A DNA stretch of 47,127 bases. Source: Alkalicoccus chagannorensis DSM 18086. GTDB lineage: Bacteria; Bacillota; Bacilli; Bacillales; Salisediminibacteriaceae. Positions 8,545 through 18,401 of the stretch are shown piece after piece (position 1 is the first letter of the stretch; every line of letters begins with the position of its first letter). A program made the translations under genes and the position numbers. Location of the stretch: positions 1-47,127 of the forward strand of contig NZ_AUCK01000031.1 in NCBI RefSeq assembly GCF_000429725.1, written 5' to 3'. Below the pieces are notes generated by a model, which was not told the origin of the DNA, searched no databases, and saw only the letters and a list, made by a program, of their open reading frames with translations.

Positions 8545-9768
8545 TCAGCTCTCTTTTCTCGACAGCGTCAGCGCTTGACGAATGCCTTCTTTAAAAGAAA
8601 ACTTGCCGTACATCAACACGCCGCCTTTGTAAATTCTTGCTGCTGCGATGTTGATGAGCACCGCGCTGACGACAAGGATCAGGATGATCAAGGCTGCCTC
8701 CCAGCCTGGAACGGTCCCCATACCAATCCGCAGAAACAGCAGCTGCGGAGCAAAGAAAGGCACGTAGGACAACACCCGGAATACCGTTGCATCCGGTATG
8801 TTCAGGGCAATGATCGAGAGGAAGAAAGCGATCATCGCAAGGAAGATGAGCGGCTGAATCGCCTGGTTCACTTCTTCGGCCCGGCTGACAAGGGCGCCCA
8901 GCATCGCGGCAATCCCGCCGTACAAGAAGTAGCCGAGCAGAATGAACAGCAGCGCGAATCCAATGAGGGACAGGTTTAAAATATCATCAAAGAAAAACTG
9001 GACGGCCTCTTCACCAGTCAGCCAGGCACCGGCTAAAGCAGCTCCGCCTAGAATGGACAAGTTGATGACGCCGGCCGCGCCGATGCCTGCCAGTTTGCCA
9101 AACATCTGCGTAACAGGATTAATGCTTGAGACAATCAGCTCCATCACCCGGGACGATTTTTCCGTGGCGACTTCGGTTGCAATCATGGATCCGAATGTCA
9201 GTACAATTAAGTATATCGCGAAGACGAGTATGTAGACCATCCAGTACTCCCCGCTGCCGGCTTCCGCCTGCTGCGTCTCCCCTTCTACTGGTACACGCTC
9301 GACGGAAATGGGCGCCGTCAATGCCTCGAGATCCTCTTCCGGCAGACCCGCAGATTCAGCAGCAAGCTGATCTTTCACCTGCTGGATATCTTGTTCTATC
9401 ACCCCTTCTTCAACTGCAGGGATGCTGTAGAATGCCGCATCCAATGAAGCAGGCGAGCCGCTCAGAACAACACCGCCGCTCCGTGGTGCATCTGCATCAG
9501 CTTCTGCATCATCAGAAGGTTCATAGAAGACGAAGCCGTCCCGTTCTGCAAGACGCTCTGCGGCCTCCCCTTCAAACGCAGAGTGATCCTCCACATACAC
9601 CTGCAGCGGCTCCGGGTCCTCCCCGCCTCCGGCTGCATCAAGCAGTGCGGGCACCTGAAAAAAACCAAAAATCAACAGTGCCATGATACCGGTGGAGATC
9701 ATGAACGCCTTCGAACGAATTCTCCTGCCTGCTGTATGAAGAAACGTTGTCCAGAAGTTAGTCATCAT
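8545..9768 (-). CDS. ABC-2 type exporter permease (NatB-like)
   Basis: A 407-residue permease of the ABC-2 / NatB-YhaP type. One membrane helix near residues 15-40 is followed by an acidic external domain of about 130 residues, then five to six helices toward the C-terminus (for example MVYILVFAIYLIVLTFGSM and VATEKSSRVMELIVSSINPV, the family signature). Known relatives export sodium or peptides; the substrate here is not visible. The start overlaps the end of the ATPase gene: ATGATGACT at 9768, within the last codons of the ATPase. Translational coupling is likely. Confidence 0.88.
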   Translation of the reverse strand: MMTNFWTTFLHTAGRRIRSKAFMISTGIMALLIFGFFQVPALLDAAGGGEDPEPLQVYVEDHSAFEGEAAERLAERDGFVFYEPSDDAEADADAPRSGGVVLSGSPASLDAAFYSIPAVEEGVIEQDIQQVKDQLAAESAGLPEEDLEALTAPISVERVPVEGETQQAEAGSGEYWMVYILVFAIYLIVLTFGSMIATEVATEKSSRVMELIVSSINPVTQMFGKLAGIGAAGVINLSILGGAALAGAWLTGEEAVQFFFDDILNLSLIGFALLFILLGYFLYGGIAAMLGALVSRAEEVNQAIQPLIFLAMIAFFLSIIALNIPDATVFRVLSYVPFFAPQLLFLRIGMGTVPGWEAALIILILVVSAVLINIAAARIYKGGVLMYGKFSFKEGIRQALTLSRKES

Positions 9769-10660
9769 TCTCTTCACCCGCCTTATCGAGGAAGATGTCG
9801 TGCAGCGACGGTTCTTCCAGTTCAAATTTCCTCAGAAATCCACGGGAAGCCGCCTCATGGAACAGCTTTTCTGCCACCGCTTCATTCTCCACTTTCAGTC
9901 TCGTCTCCAGCTTCGTATCCTCTCTTTCAAGGATCCCTTCGGCGTCGTCGAGAAAATCAAGCGGCATATCCGTTTTGATCGACACGCGCTTCATGTCATA
10001 GCTCCGCTTGATCTCCGATAAATGCCCCTGCAGTACAGGCTCTCCTCGTTTCAGAATGAGGATGTCGTCACACAGCTCCTCGACGTTGCGCATCTGATGG
10101 CTTGAAAATACGATCGTGGTGCCTTCCCGCTGCAGGTCGAGCACGGCAGCCTTCAGCATGTCAGCATTCACGGGGTCGAGCCCGCTGAAAGGTTCGTCCA
10201 GAATCAGCAGCTCCGGCCGATGGAGCACGGCAGCCATAAATTGGATCTTCTGCTGATTGCCTTTCGAGAGCTCTTCCACTTTTTTGTCTTTGTACTCCTG
10301 AATTTGAAAGCGGTCGAGCCAGTAATCCATTGCCGTGAGGATATCCGGCCGCTTCATTTTATTCAGCTTCATCAAGTAGATCAGCTGGTCTTTCACCGTC
10401 AGCTTCGGAAAGAGTCCCCGCTCTTCCGGCAGATAGCCGAAAAGATGCGTGCGGTGATACCCAATCCGCTCCTGTTTCCAGAGTGCCGAACCGTGCGAAG
10501 GATCCAGCAGGCCGAGGATCATGCGGAACGTGGTCGTCTTTCCGGCTCCGTTCGATCCGAGCATGCCGAACATGGCCCCTTCTTCCACTTCGACCTCGAG
10601 TGATTTGACGGCTTCATGTGCCCCGAATGTTTTGTGCAGCTGATGCAGCTCCAGTGTCAT
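9758..10660 (-). CDS. ABC exporter ATP-binding protein (NatA-like)
   Basis: A 300-residue ATPase partner of the downstream permease. Walker A is GSNGAGKTT, the signature is LSKGNQQK, Walker B is LLILDEP and the switch His is in SSHQMRNVEEL. The C-terminal ~80 residues form the extra domain seen in NatA/YhaQ-type ATPases. The ATG at 10660 follows GGAAGGAGAG. It is in the same orientation as ygaD, 64 bp downstream of that gene's end, so all three may share transcription. Confidence 0.93.
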   Translation of the reverse strand: MTLELHQLHKTFGAHEAVKSLEVEVEEGAMFGMLGSNGAGKTTTFRMILGLLDPSHGSALWKQERIGYHRTHLFGYLPEERGLFPKLTVKDQLIYLMKLNKMKRPDILTAMDYWLDRFQIQEYKDKKVEELSKGNQQKIQFMAAVLHRPELLILDEPFSGLDPVNADMLKAAVLDLQREGTTIVFSSHQMRNVEELCDDILILKRGEPVLQGHLSEIKRSYDMKRVSIKTDMPLDFLDDAEGILEREDTKLETRLKVENEAVAEKLFHEAASRGFLRKFELEEPSLHDIFLDKAGEENDD

Positions 10661-10724
10661 GGTTTCTCTCCTTCCGTTTTCCGTTTCCTTCCTGATATAC
10701 GAAAAAGAAGGACATGCGTTTCAA

Positions 10725-12461
10725 TTAGAGGTTCTGAATGTTGTATAGATCCGAATACCGGCCGCCGGCCCGAAGAAGTTCGGAATGTGTGCCGGTTTCG
10801 GCAATTCTTCCGTTCTCCATCACAATGATTTTATCGGCATGCGTCACTGTAGCGAGCCGATGGGCAACGAGGAACGTGGTCCTGTCACGCGCCAGGTAAT
10901 CCAACGATTCCTGAATCAGCCTCTCACTTTCGAGGTCCAGTGCGCTGGTGGCTTCGTCGAAGATGAGCAGCTTTGGATCTTTCAGGAAGACACGTGCGAT
11001 CGCCACACGCTGTTTTTGTCCTCCTGACAATTTCACTCCGCGCTCGCCGACTTTCGTGTCGTAACCTTCAGGCATATTCTTGATGAAGTCATGGGCGTTG
11101 GCTGCTTTCGCCGCTTCTACTACTTCTTCCTCCGTTGCATCCGGGCGCCCCATGAGGATGTTGAAGAGAATCGAATCACTGAAGATGATGTTATCCTGCA
11201 GCACCATCCCGATTTGAGAACGCAGCGACCGGACTTCATACTCGCGGATGTCTTTTCCATCCACCTTAACCGATCCCTCGGTAACGTCGTAAAACCGTGG
11301 AATAAGGCTCATAATGGTGCTCTTTCCACCGCCGCTCATCCCGACTACCGCTACCGTTTCTCCCGGATAGGCAGTGAAGTTGAGCTGATGGAGCACCGTT
11401 TCATTTTCATAAGCAAACGTCACGTCCTCGAAGCGGACTTCTCCTCTTCCGTGCGTATAAGGCACAGCGTCCGGCCTGCTTTTAATATCGTATTCTTCAT
11501 CAATCAATTCAAACATTCTGTCCATCGAGGCAATCGACTGCACGAGGGTGGTGGATGAGTTGACGAGTCTGCGCAGCGGGCCGTACAGCCTTTCCATGTA
11601 AGTGGCAAAGGCGACCAGTGTTCCAACCGTCAAGTCGGCCTGGATGACCATCGCAGCTCCGACAAATATGACGAGAAGCGGCGCAGTATCCGTGATGGTA
11701 TTGACTACGGCAAACGTTTTGGCATTCCACTTCGTATGGTCGAGTGCCCGGTGAAGAAAGTTTTCATTTTGATGATCAAATTGTTCCTGCTCCTTCGGTT
11801 CGAGCGCGAAACTTTTGATCACGCTGATTCCCTGCAGCCTCTCATGTAGGTGGCCCTGCACATCTGCAAGTGCCTGGGAACGACGTCTCGTCAAATCACG
11901 CAGGCGGGCATAGAAGTATTTGATAGAAAACCCGAAAAGCGGCAGCAGCGCTACGGCAGCGAGCGTCATCCATACGTCCATCGTCAGCATGATGATAATC
12001 GCCACGATAATAGTGAACATGTCGAGCCAGATATTCATCATGCCGGTCATAATGAAGTTTTTCGTCTGCTCCACGTCATTTATTACCCGGGAAATAATTT
12101 CGCCGGCTTTACGGTTGGAATAAAACTTCAGGCTCAGTTTCTGCAGGTGGTCAAACAACTGCTCCCGGATATCGTAGAGAATCCGGTTCCCCGTCCACTG
12201 GGCAAAGTACTGCCGGTAATATTCAATCGGCGGACGCAGGACGACGAAAATAAAGAAGGCGCCGCCCATTACCCAGATCAGGGAACTCATCTGGTCCTGC
12301 GTGGTCATGTTTTCCGCTCCGATCACGTCATCAATGACGTAACGCAGAATGAGCGGAATCAAAAGCGGTATGCCGAATTTAAGCATACCGATCAGAATTG
12401 TAATAATAATCTGCTTCCAGTATGGTTTTATAAATGCTAAATATCGTTTTATACTATCCAC
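10725..12461 (-). CDS. ygaD: YgaD-like ABC multidrug/lipid exporter
   Basis: A 578-residue fused exporter half-transporter like B. subtilis YgaD. Six membrane helices fill residues 1-310, with [14 protein letters not shown] and [12 protein letters not shown] conserved in YgaD. The nucleotide-binding domain has Walker [10 protein letters not shown], signature LSGGQKQR, Walker [13 protein letters not shown] and switch HRLAT. It should act as a homodimer in the cytoplasmic membrane; the substrate is unknown. Two GTG codons compete: 12467 touches the AGGTGAT ribosome site, whereas 12461 is spaced 8 bases from it and gives [14 protein letters not shown], aligning with YgaD, so 12461 is chosen. Confidence 0.9.
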   Translation of the reverse strand: MDSIKRYLAFIKPYWKQIIITILIGMLKFGIPLLIPLILRYVIDDVIGAENMTTQDQMSSLIWVMGGAFFIFVVLRPPIEYYRQYFAQWTGNRILYDIREQLFDHLQKLSLKFYSNRKAGEIISRVINDVEQTKNFIMTGMMNIWLDMFTIIVAIIIMLTMDVWMTLAAVALLPLFGFSIKYFYARLRDLTRRRSQALADVQGHLHERLQGISVIKSFALEPKEQEQFDHQNENFLHRALDHTKWNAKTFAVVNTITDTAPLLVIFVGAAMVIQADLTVGTLVAFATYMERLYGPLRRLVNSSTTLVQSIASMDRMFELIDEEYDIKSRPDAVPYTHGRGEVRFEDVTFAYENETVLHQLNFTAYPGETVAVVGMSGGGKSTIMSLIPRFYDVTEGSVKVDGKDIREYEVRSLRSQIGMVLQDNIIFSDSILFNILMGRPDATEEEVVEAAKAANAHDFIKNMPEGYDTKVGERGVKLSGGQKQRVAIARVFLKDPKLLIFDEATSALDLESERLIQESLDYLARDRTTFLVAHRLATVTHADKIIVMENGRIAETGTHSELLRAGGRYSDLYNIQNL

Positions 12462-12623
12462 TGACACATCACCTGTTTCTACAATGGAGCACGTGCAGGC
12501 GTTTTCCTGCTCTGTTCATGTTCCGTATTGATTCTTCGTTCAAAGCCTCGATCCCTTGAGCATGAAGCGATGCCGGACAGCTGAAGGGAAGACCGTCTCC
12601 CTTGCGTGGAAACGGAAGCTCCG

Positions 12624-12771
12624 CGATCAAAAGCGCGGAGCTTCTTCTGGTCGGCACGACGTGCGGCGTCGCTGCAGGCTTTTCAAGGAAAGAAAAGGAT
12701 CTTCTTCCTTCCTGCGCGGCGCACGAAGCCAACGTCTCCATCGATGAGAACGTATCCATGCTTATCACCTG
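12624..12771 (+). repeat. R1 interspersed repeat, copy 6
   Basis: Starts GATCAAAAGCGCGGAGC and ends CGTATCCATGCTTATCACC. The internal arms are AAGGAAAGAA/TTCTTCCTT. This and copy 2 lie in the 711-bp gap between ygaC and ygaD; a 169-codon minus-strand open frame across the gap has no ribosome site and mostly reads through the repeats. Confidence 0.65.
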
Positions 12772-12878
12772 AAAAACCCGCCTGATTTCTTGGAACGGCT
12801 GGAAGAAAGCCGAACGAGCGGCTTTGATCAGGTACAGCCGCAAGCCTCCTTGTTCTTTTCCGTTGCCATCGGTAAAGA

Positions 12879-12910
12879 GGGCCGCCTCCAAAAACTGTGG
12901 AGACGGCCCC
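12879..12910. terminator. Hairpin, probable terminator after ygaC
   Basis: GGGCCGCCTCCA and TGGAGACGGCCC pair with one mismatch. It is downstream of ygaC on the minus strand. There is no strong T tract, so termination is uncertain. Confidence 0.5.
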
Positions 12911-13016
12911 CGCGCCAGGGCGCTGGAGGAGCAGATGGTCAAACAGCCGCGTCGAGACCGTGATACCGGCTCGGACATTGTTGTTTAGAGAAGTCCCCTT
13001 TTTCAGGGGCGCTTCA

Positions 13017-13150
13017 GAACCAGAGCGCCTTTTGATCGGAGCGGCGTGTACCGCAGCTTCTTTGAGGGAAGCATAGGTTCTTCATGCTCCCCGTGCAGCT
13101 GGCTGCGCCGTCACCCTTAATGAGAACTTATACATTCTGATACTTTGAAA
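13017..13150 (+). repeat. R1 interspersed repeat, copy 2
   Basis: Starts GAACCAGAGCGCC and ends ACTTATACATTCTGATAC. Internal arms are GGGAAGCAT/ATGCTCCCC, with the outer pair GCGGCG/CGCCGT. It lies just after the ygaC stop codon. Confidence 0.75.
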
Positions 13151-13172
13151 AAGAGATAGACGGGGCTGTCCT

Positions 13173-13700
13173 TTAACGGTGCTGAAGAAACCTTTCGTAC
13201 CAGTATTCAATGAATCCCGGCTCGAAAGGCCCTTTCTGCGAACTAATCCAGCCGATCAGTTCGTCTACTGCTCCTCTGAGGATGACTTCTACTTCATCCG
13301 GATAATTCATCTGCCTTTTGTGCTGGGCGAATTCATCCTCGTCCAGCAGTTTGTACGTCATGTCTGGAAATACTTTAATATCGAGGTCATAATCAATATA
13401 CTTCAACGCCTCCGAATCGTACGTGAACGGTGTTCCAAGGTTGCAATAGTAATAGATGCCGTCGTTCCTGATCATTCCGATCACGTTGAACCAACTGTGG
13501 GCGGTAAAGTAGCAGATTGCCGGTTCTCTTGTCCGCCAGAAGCGACCGTCCGATTCCTGAACCAGAATCCGGTCATTCCCGCCGATCACTTCATGCGTCG
13601 TCCCTTTGAGTATGACTGTTTCTTCCCACACCCGGTGCAGGCTGCCATTGTGTTTGTAGCTTTGTACTTCAATTGTGCTTCCAACCGTCGGAAATTCCAC
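13173..13700 (-). CDS. ygaC: YgaC nucleoside tri-/diphosphatase (UPF0374/DUF402)
   Basis: A 175-residue cytoplasmic protein of the YgaC/Ntdp family, whose Staphylococcus homologue hydrolyses nucleoside tri- and diphosphates. Near-identical family blocks include [32 protein letters not shown] and [24 protein letters not shown]; the acidic cluster YIDYDLD is the metal-binding region. The start is GTG at 13700, 7 bases after AAAGGAG. It follows the ygaB-position gene by 17 bp, matching the B. subtilis ygaB-ygaC order. Confidence 0.93.
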   Translation of the reverse strand: MEFPTVGSTIEVQSYKHNGSLHRVWEETVILKGTTHEVIGGNDRILVQESDGRFWRTREPAICYFTAHSWFNVIGMIRNDGIYYYCNLGTPFTYDSEALKYIDYDLDIKVFPDMTYKLLDEDEFAQHKRQMNYPDEVEVILRGAVDELIGWISSQKGPFEPGFIEYWYERFLQHR

Positions 13701-13717
13701 ACTGCAGCTCCTTTCTG

Positions 13718-14176
13718 CTAGGTTTCCGCCGGTCTGCGATGCGTCACCATCCGGTCTTTCGGATCAATATACAGTTCCACAGGAGGATCCCCGAGCAGAT
13801 AATCCTTCAGCATAAAATAACTGATGCGGTAGGCTTGTGCTGTTCCCATGCAGGGCAGCTCTCCCTTTTCCAGAAAATACTGGTCACATGCAATCTGTAC
13901 ACGATCGACCCATTTGGCCTCTTCTTCGTTGTCAAAAATATCAAATGTTTCTTTTGACATATACCAGGGTTTATCCGGTATTCCCCCTAGATGAGGAATA
14001 AGATAGTCCGTATCAATTTGATTATCGGACAGAATGATGGTTCTCAGCGAAAGACGGGAATCCAGTTCATCTGCGCAGCGATTCACCGCGCGGCGGACAT
14101 CCTCTTCACTGGATGGTATCACCTGCGGCGGTTCTTCCGCTTCCTTTCTGCGGCGCTTCTTTTTCTTGTTCCACAT
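13718..14176 (-). CDS. Hypothetical protein at the ygaB position
   Basis: A 152-residue soluble protein. The first 15 residues are very basic ([11 protein letters not shown]), followed by an acidic linker and a compact domain containing [36 protein letters not shown] and [17 protein letters not shown] do not recognise the fold. The ATG at 14176 lies 8 bases after GGAGG; an in-frame GTG at 14194 is the alternative. Position upstream of ygaC is that of ygaB in B. subtilis, but I cannot confirm homology. No sspE-like spore protein gene is present between it and fabL, where B. subtilis has one. Confidence 0.75.
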   Translation of the reverse strand: MWNKKKKRRRKEAEEPPQVIPSSEEDVRRAVNRCADELDSRLSLRTIILSDNQIDTDYLIPHLGGIPDKPWYMSKETFDIFDNEEEAKWVDRVQIACDQYFLEKGELPCMGTAQAYRISYFMLKDYLLGDPPVELYIDPKDRMVTHRRPAET

Positions 14177-14360
14177 CCCCGGTTCCTCCCTCACGTTTAT
14201 TCATCGGCAGCCGGCTTTGCTCATGATCTTTTTTGTCTCGCTTTCTATTATACTATGACAGTACAAAATTAACACCATTCAGCTGAAATCTAGTGATACA
14301 GGATTAGCAGTGGAACGTACCATCTCCTGCTGCAACAGGCGAAGCAGCCGGAATGCGAAA

Positions 14361-14391
14361 TCGTGCCGGAAGAAAGTATCTTCCGGCACGA
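14361..14391. terminator. Terminator-like hairpin after fabL
   Basis: TCGTGCCGGAAGA and TCTTCCGGCACGA form a perfect 13-bp stem with a 5-base loop in the gap between fabL and the ygaB-position gene. It lacks a long T run. Confidence 0.65.
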
Positions 14392-14466
14392 GAGGGACAA
14401 GTGGCTTCACAATATTTTATTCGTCGGAGAACGCTGCGGGCCGCCGGACGTTTCTCCTGGCGGTAT

Positions 14467-15267
<801 letters not shown>

Positions 15268-15804
15268 TTACCCTCCGCCGAGAAACAAAGCTCCATACAG
15301 CAGAGAACCGGCAATGACGAATGCTGGATGAACCTTCCTGATCTGCAGCAGGTAAAACGAGGCTCCCAGTAGAAAGACGGTCTGCAGCACGCCGGTATCG
15401 TCATAAGCCGTCCCGGCAAAACGGAGCGTCATCACACCGAGGAGCACAGCAATCGTGGGACGCACGATGGCGGAGAGCTTCTTAACTTTCGGTGAATCTT
15501 TAAACTTCAGCAGGAGGCTGAGCAGCACGACCATCATCACTAAAGATGGGGCGATCGTCGCAAACAGAGCCACCGAGGCCCCGAGAATGCCCCCTTCGAC
15601 AAATCCGATGTACCCGGCCATCTTCGTTGCAATCGGTCCGGGCAGGGCGTTGCCCAGGGCCAGTACTTCACCAAACTCTTCGATCGACATCCAGTCATAC
15701 CGGTGCACCACTTCATATTCAATCAGCGGGATCGTAGCCGGTCCCCCGCCATATCCGACAATGCCGGGAATAAAAAAGGCTAAAAATATGTCCCAGTAAA
15801 TCAT
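15268..15804 (-). CDS. chrA: Chromate transporter subunit (second)
   Basis: A 178-residue membrane protein, one half of a short-chain two-subunit chromate transporter of the CHR family. The conserved GYGGGPATIPLIE near the N-terminus and NALPGPIATKMAGYIGF are visible, followed by four or five hydrophobic helices. Pairs of short CHR proteins insert with opposite topology and together form the equivalent of one long ChrA; both members appear necessary in B. subtilis (YwrA/YwrB). It overlaps the upstream partner by 4 bp (ATGA), indicating translational coupling. It lies 57 bp before fabL and may feed transcription into it. Confidence 0.9.
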   Translation of the reverse strand: MIYWDIFLAFFIPGIVGYGGGPATIPLIEYEVVHRYDWMSIEEFGEVLALGNALPGPIATKMAGYIGFVEGGILGASVALFATIAPSLVMMVVLLSLLLKFKDSPKVKKLSAIVRPTIAVLLGVMTLRFAGTAYDDTGVLQTVFLLGASFYLLQIRKVHPAFVIAGSLLYGALFLGGG

Positions 15805-16361
15805 GAGGACCGCTCCTTCCTAGTCGGTTTGATCAGAACATAGAGGATTAAGGCAGCAATAAATGCTGCCGGATGCAGCCCGGCAAGTTCTATCAGCAGC
15901 GCGGAGAGAAGAACCAGGAAAAGCATCACCTTCCATCCGAGATCACTAGTTGATTTCTGCAGAAAACTCCACGTCAGCATCCCGAGCATCACAGCCACCA
16001 CCGGCATCACGCCGTAAGTCATGCCCTGCACCCAGTCTAATTCGCGGAAAGAGGCAAGTGATACGAGCAGCGCAATCATGAGAATCACCGTTGGCAGAAC
16101 AGATGCCGCAATGGCATTGAGCATGCCGGTATATCCTTTTACCCGATAGCCGATGTAGCCGGCCATTTTCGTAGCAATCGGGCCTGGAAGCGTATTGCCG
16201 ATGGCGAGAATATCGGAGAATTCATTCTCATCCATCCATTCATATGTATCCACGGCTTCCCGCTGGATCAGCGGAATCGCTGCCGGACCGCCGCCGTATC
16301 CGAGCAGACCGACCCGGAGAAACGCCATAAAAATATTGCCGTGCTCTTTCACTCGTTCCAC
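15801..16361 (-). CDS. chrA: Chromate transporter subunit (first)
   Basis: A 186-residue membrane protein, the partner of the preceding entry. It has GYGGGPAAIPLIQREAV and NTLPGPIATKMAGYIGY, the two family signatures, and about five helices. The start shown is GTG at 16361; the AAAGG site lies close to it, so a downstream GTG at 16352 is possible. In B. subtilis the ywrA-ywrB chromate pair lies near ywrD, a gamma-glutamyltransferase-like gene; the same association is seen here with the gene upstream. Confidence 0.88.
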   Translation of the reverse strand: MERVKEHGNIFMAFLRVGLLGYGGGPAAIPLIQREAVDTYEWMDENEFSDILAIGNTLPGPIATKMAGYIGYRVKGYTGMLNAIAASVLPTVILMIALLVSLASFRELDWVQGMTYGVMPVVAVMLGMLTWSFLQKSTSDLGWKVMLFLVLLSALLIELAGLHPAAFIAALILYVLIKPTRKERSS

Positions 16362-16429
16362 ATCCTTTCCGTACAGCCTGATGATACGATGATTTCTTTT
16401 AGATCACAAGCCCGCTTCATCCGACAGCC

Positions 16430-16652
16430 CCAGCTTGTTGATTACGTAAAAAAAGAGGTAGATGTCTTCTTTCCTTTGTATTTTCTCCTTCGCTTACCGG
16501 CGGAAGCTTGCCTTCAGCTATTCCCCTGCCTTCCGAGCAGGAAAAAGGATCATCAGGCGGCGCGAACATCCCACTGGTATCCACGCCGGAAACGAATGAA
16601 AAAACGTCACAGAAAGGAACCTCTACCCCAGCATTCATTTTAGAGCCAAACA
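16430..16652 (+). repeat. R3 segment joined to an R2 3' end
   Basis: Bases 16430-16595 (CCAGCTTGTTGATTACG...CTTACCGGCGGAAGCTTGCC...) match, in reverse, the segment at 25905-26100 at roughly three quarters of positions by eye. The last 60 bases (ACGTCACAGAAAGGAACC...TTTTAGAGCC) match the right end of R2. It fills most of the 364-bp gap between the chromate genes and the gamma-glutamyltransferase. Confidence 0.75.
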
Positions 16653-16670
16653 ATGTCCTTATAAACAGCC

Positions 16671-16705
16671 AGGGGCCGTCTCAACATGCGTTGGAGACGG
16701 CCCCT
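16671..16705. terminator. Terminator-like hairpin after ggt
   Basis: AGGGGCCGTCTC and GAGACGGCCCCT form a perfect 12-bp stem with an 11-base loop, 20 bp downstream of the gamma-glutamyltransferase stop codon. T-tract is weak. Confidence 0.65.
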
Positions 16706-16725
16706 GAAACGATGTTGTGCGCCTG

Positions 16726-18336
16726 TTAATAGACGGCGACAGCGCCGTCGGTCCGGGACTCCGTGCCGCCGCGAAGAACCCCCGTTTCCGGATCCCGCCA
16801 AATGATCTGGCCACGTCCGAAATTGCCTTCTTCGTGAGTCAGCTGCACCTGGTGCCCCCGTGCTGCAAGTCCGTGTGCAATATGGTGGGGCACTGTGTGC
16901 TCGAGCAGCACCTGCCTGCCTTTCATCCACTGCCAGCGCGGTGCATCCAGCGCCGCCTGCGGGTTGAGTCCGAAATCAATCGTGTTCATGACTACCTGCA
17001 TATGTCCCTGCGGCTGCATGAAGCCGCCCATGACGCCGAACGGGCCGACCGCACTGCCATCCTTCGTCAAAAAGCCGGGAATAATCGTGTGATACGTTCT
17101 CTTGCCGGGAGCCAGAGCGTTGTCGTGCTCAGGGTCCATGCTGAAGTTGTGTCCTCTGTTCTGAAGCGCGATACCAGTACCTGGAACGACGACACCGGAA
17201 CCAAAGCCCATGTAGTTGCTCTGGATGAAGGAGACCATGTTTCCGTCTTTATCCGCTGCTGCAAGGTAGACGGTACCGGATGATGCTGGATCACCGGCTT
17301 CCGGCTCAAGTGCTTCTTCGCCTATGCGCGCACGACGCTCTTCGGCATAGGAACTGCTGAGCAGCTGAGCGGTTGTGCGGCTCATCTCTTTTTCTTCGGT
17401 GATGTATTTTTCCCCGTCAGCAAAGGCCAGCTTCATCGCTTCAATTTGTTTATGGTACGTCTCTTCTGTATCGCGGTGCACAAAGGAGTCGTTCTTCAGG
17501 ATGTTGAGCCCCATGAGAGCAACAAGGCCCTGTCCGTTCGGTGGAATCTCCCAGACGTCATAGCCTTTGTAGTTCACACTGATCGGATCGACCCATTCCG
17601 GTTCATAGGCTTCCAGATCTGATTTCCGCAGGAAAGCCTGATGCTCTCTGGAGAAAGCGTCTATTTGATCTGCAAGTGCTCCTGTATAGAAGGACTCTCC
17701 GTTTGTCCGGCCGATTTCCTCCAGTGTATGGGCATGTCCTTCCGAACGCCACATCTCACCGGCTTCCGGGATGCGGCCGTCCGGTGTGAAGGTGTCAAAC
17801 CAACCTTGAAACTCGGGCCCCTGCAGCGCCTGCCTGAAATTTTCGGCAGCACGCTTCCAGAACCGGGCGAGCGTCGGCGAAAGCGGGAAGCCGTCTCTTG
17901 CCAGTCGCACGGCGGGAGCAAGCGTTTCGCTCAAGCTTAAGCGCCCAAACCTTTCTGAGAGCGCAGCCCAAGCTTTCGGCGTGCCGGGAACCGTTACCGG
18001 CGTCCAGCCGAATTTCGGTATCTCGGAGATTCCTTGAGCTTTCAGTGCTTCCATCGACAGTGCTGCGGGTGCCTGTCCGCTGCCATTCAGGCCGTAGAGC
18101 TTGTCGTCCATCCAGACGAGCGCAAATGCGTCACTGCCAATCCCATTCGAAGTAGGCTCCACCACCGTCAGAGCGGCCGCTGTTGCTATGGCGGCGTCTA
18201 CAGCGTTGCCTCCTTCTTTCAGCACATCCAGCCCTGCCTGTGCTGCCAGCGGCTGCGATGTAGCGACCATCCCGCTGCGGCCGTATGTTACCTGACGCCG
18301 CGACGGGTAAGGGTAGTTGTTTGCTTCTTGTGTCAT
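16726..18336 (-). CDS. Gamma-glutamyltransferase family protein (YwrD-like)
   Basis: A 536-residue Ntn-hydrolase of the gamma-glutamyltransferase family. The precursor normally self-cleaves before a Thr that becomes the nucleophile; here that Thr is in ASSGTVYLAAADKDGN. Downstream NYMGFGSGVVVPGTGIALQN and FGVMGGFMQPQGHMQVV are typical of YwrD-type members. There is no signal peptide, so it should be cytoplasmic, unlike secreted Ggt. YwrD-like proteins may degrade glutathione-like thiols or gamma-glutamyl amides, but activity is not proven. The ATG at 18336 is used; a GTG lies one codon earlier. The chromate transporter genes follow 365 bp downstream. Confidence 0.88.
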   Translation of the reverse strand: MTQEANNYPYPSRRQVTYGRSGMVATSQPLAAQAGLDVLKEGGNAVDAAIATAAALTVVEPTSNGIGSDAFALVWMDDKLYGLNGSGQAPAALSMEALKAQGISEIPKFGWTPVTVPGTPKAWAALSERFGRLSLSETLAPAVRLARDGFPLSPTLARFWKRAAENFRQALQGPEFQGWFDTFTPDGRIPEAGEMWRSEGHAHTLEEIGRTNGESFYTGALADQIDAFSREHQAFLRKSDLEAYEPEWVDPISVNYKGYDVWEIPPNGQGLVALMGLNILKNDSFVHRDTEETYHKQIEAMKLAFADGEKYITEEKEMSRTTAQLLSSSYAEERRARIGEEALEPEAGDPASSGTVYLAAADKDGNMVSFIQSNYMGFGSGVVVPGTGIALQNRGHNFSMDPEHDNALAPGKRTYHTIIPGFLTKDGSAVGPFGVMGGFMQPQGHMQVVMNTIDFGLNPQAALDAPRWQWMKGRQVLLEHTVPHHIAHGLAARGHQVQLTHEEGNFGRGQIIWRDPETGVLRGGTESRTDGAVAVY

Positions 18337-18401
18337 CACTCATCATCCTCTCTGCTGTCGAGCTTATCATAGTACGTCTCTCGAAAGAATATGCCGAATC
18401 A

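Noticed and set aside
12469-12978. Minus-strand open frame of 169 codons between ygaC and ygaD
   Set aside because: It reads through an R1 repeat and a hairpin, has no ribosome site, and its composition is not protein-like.
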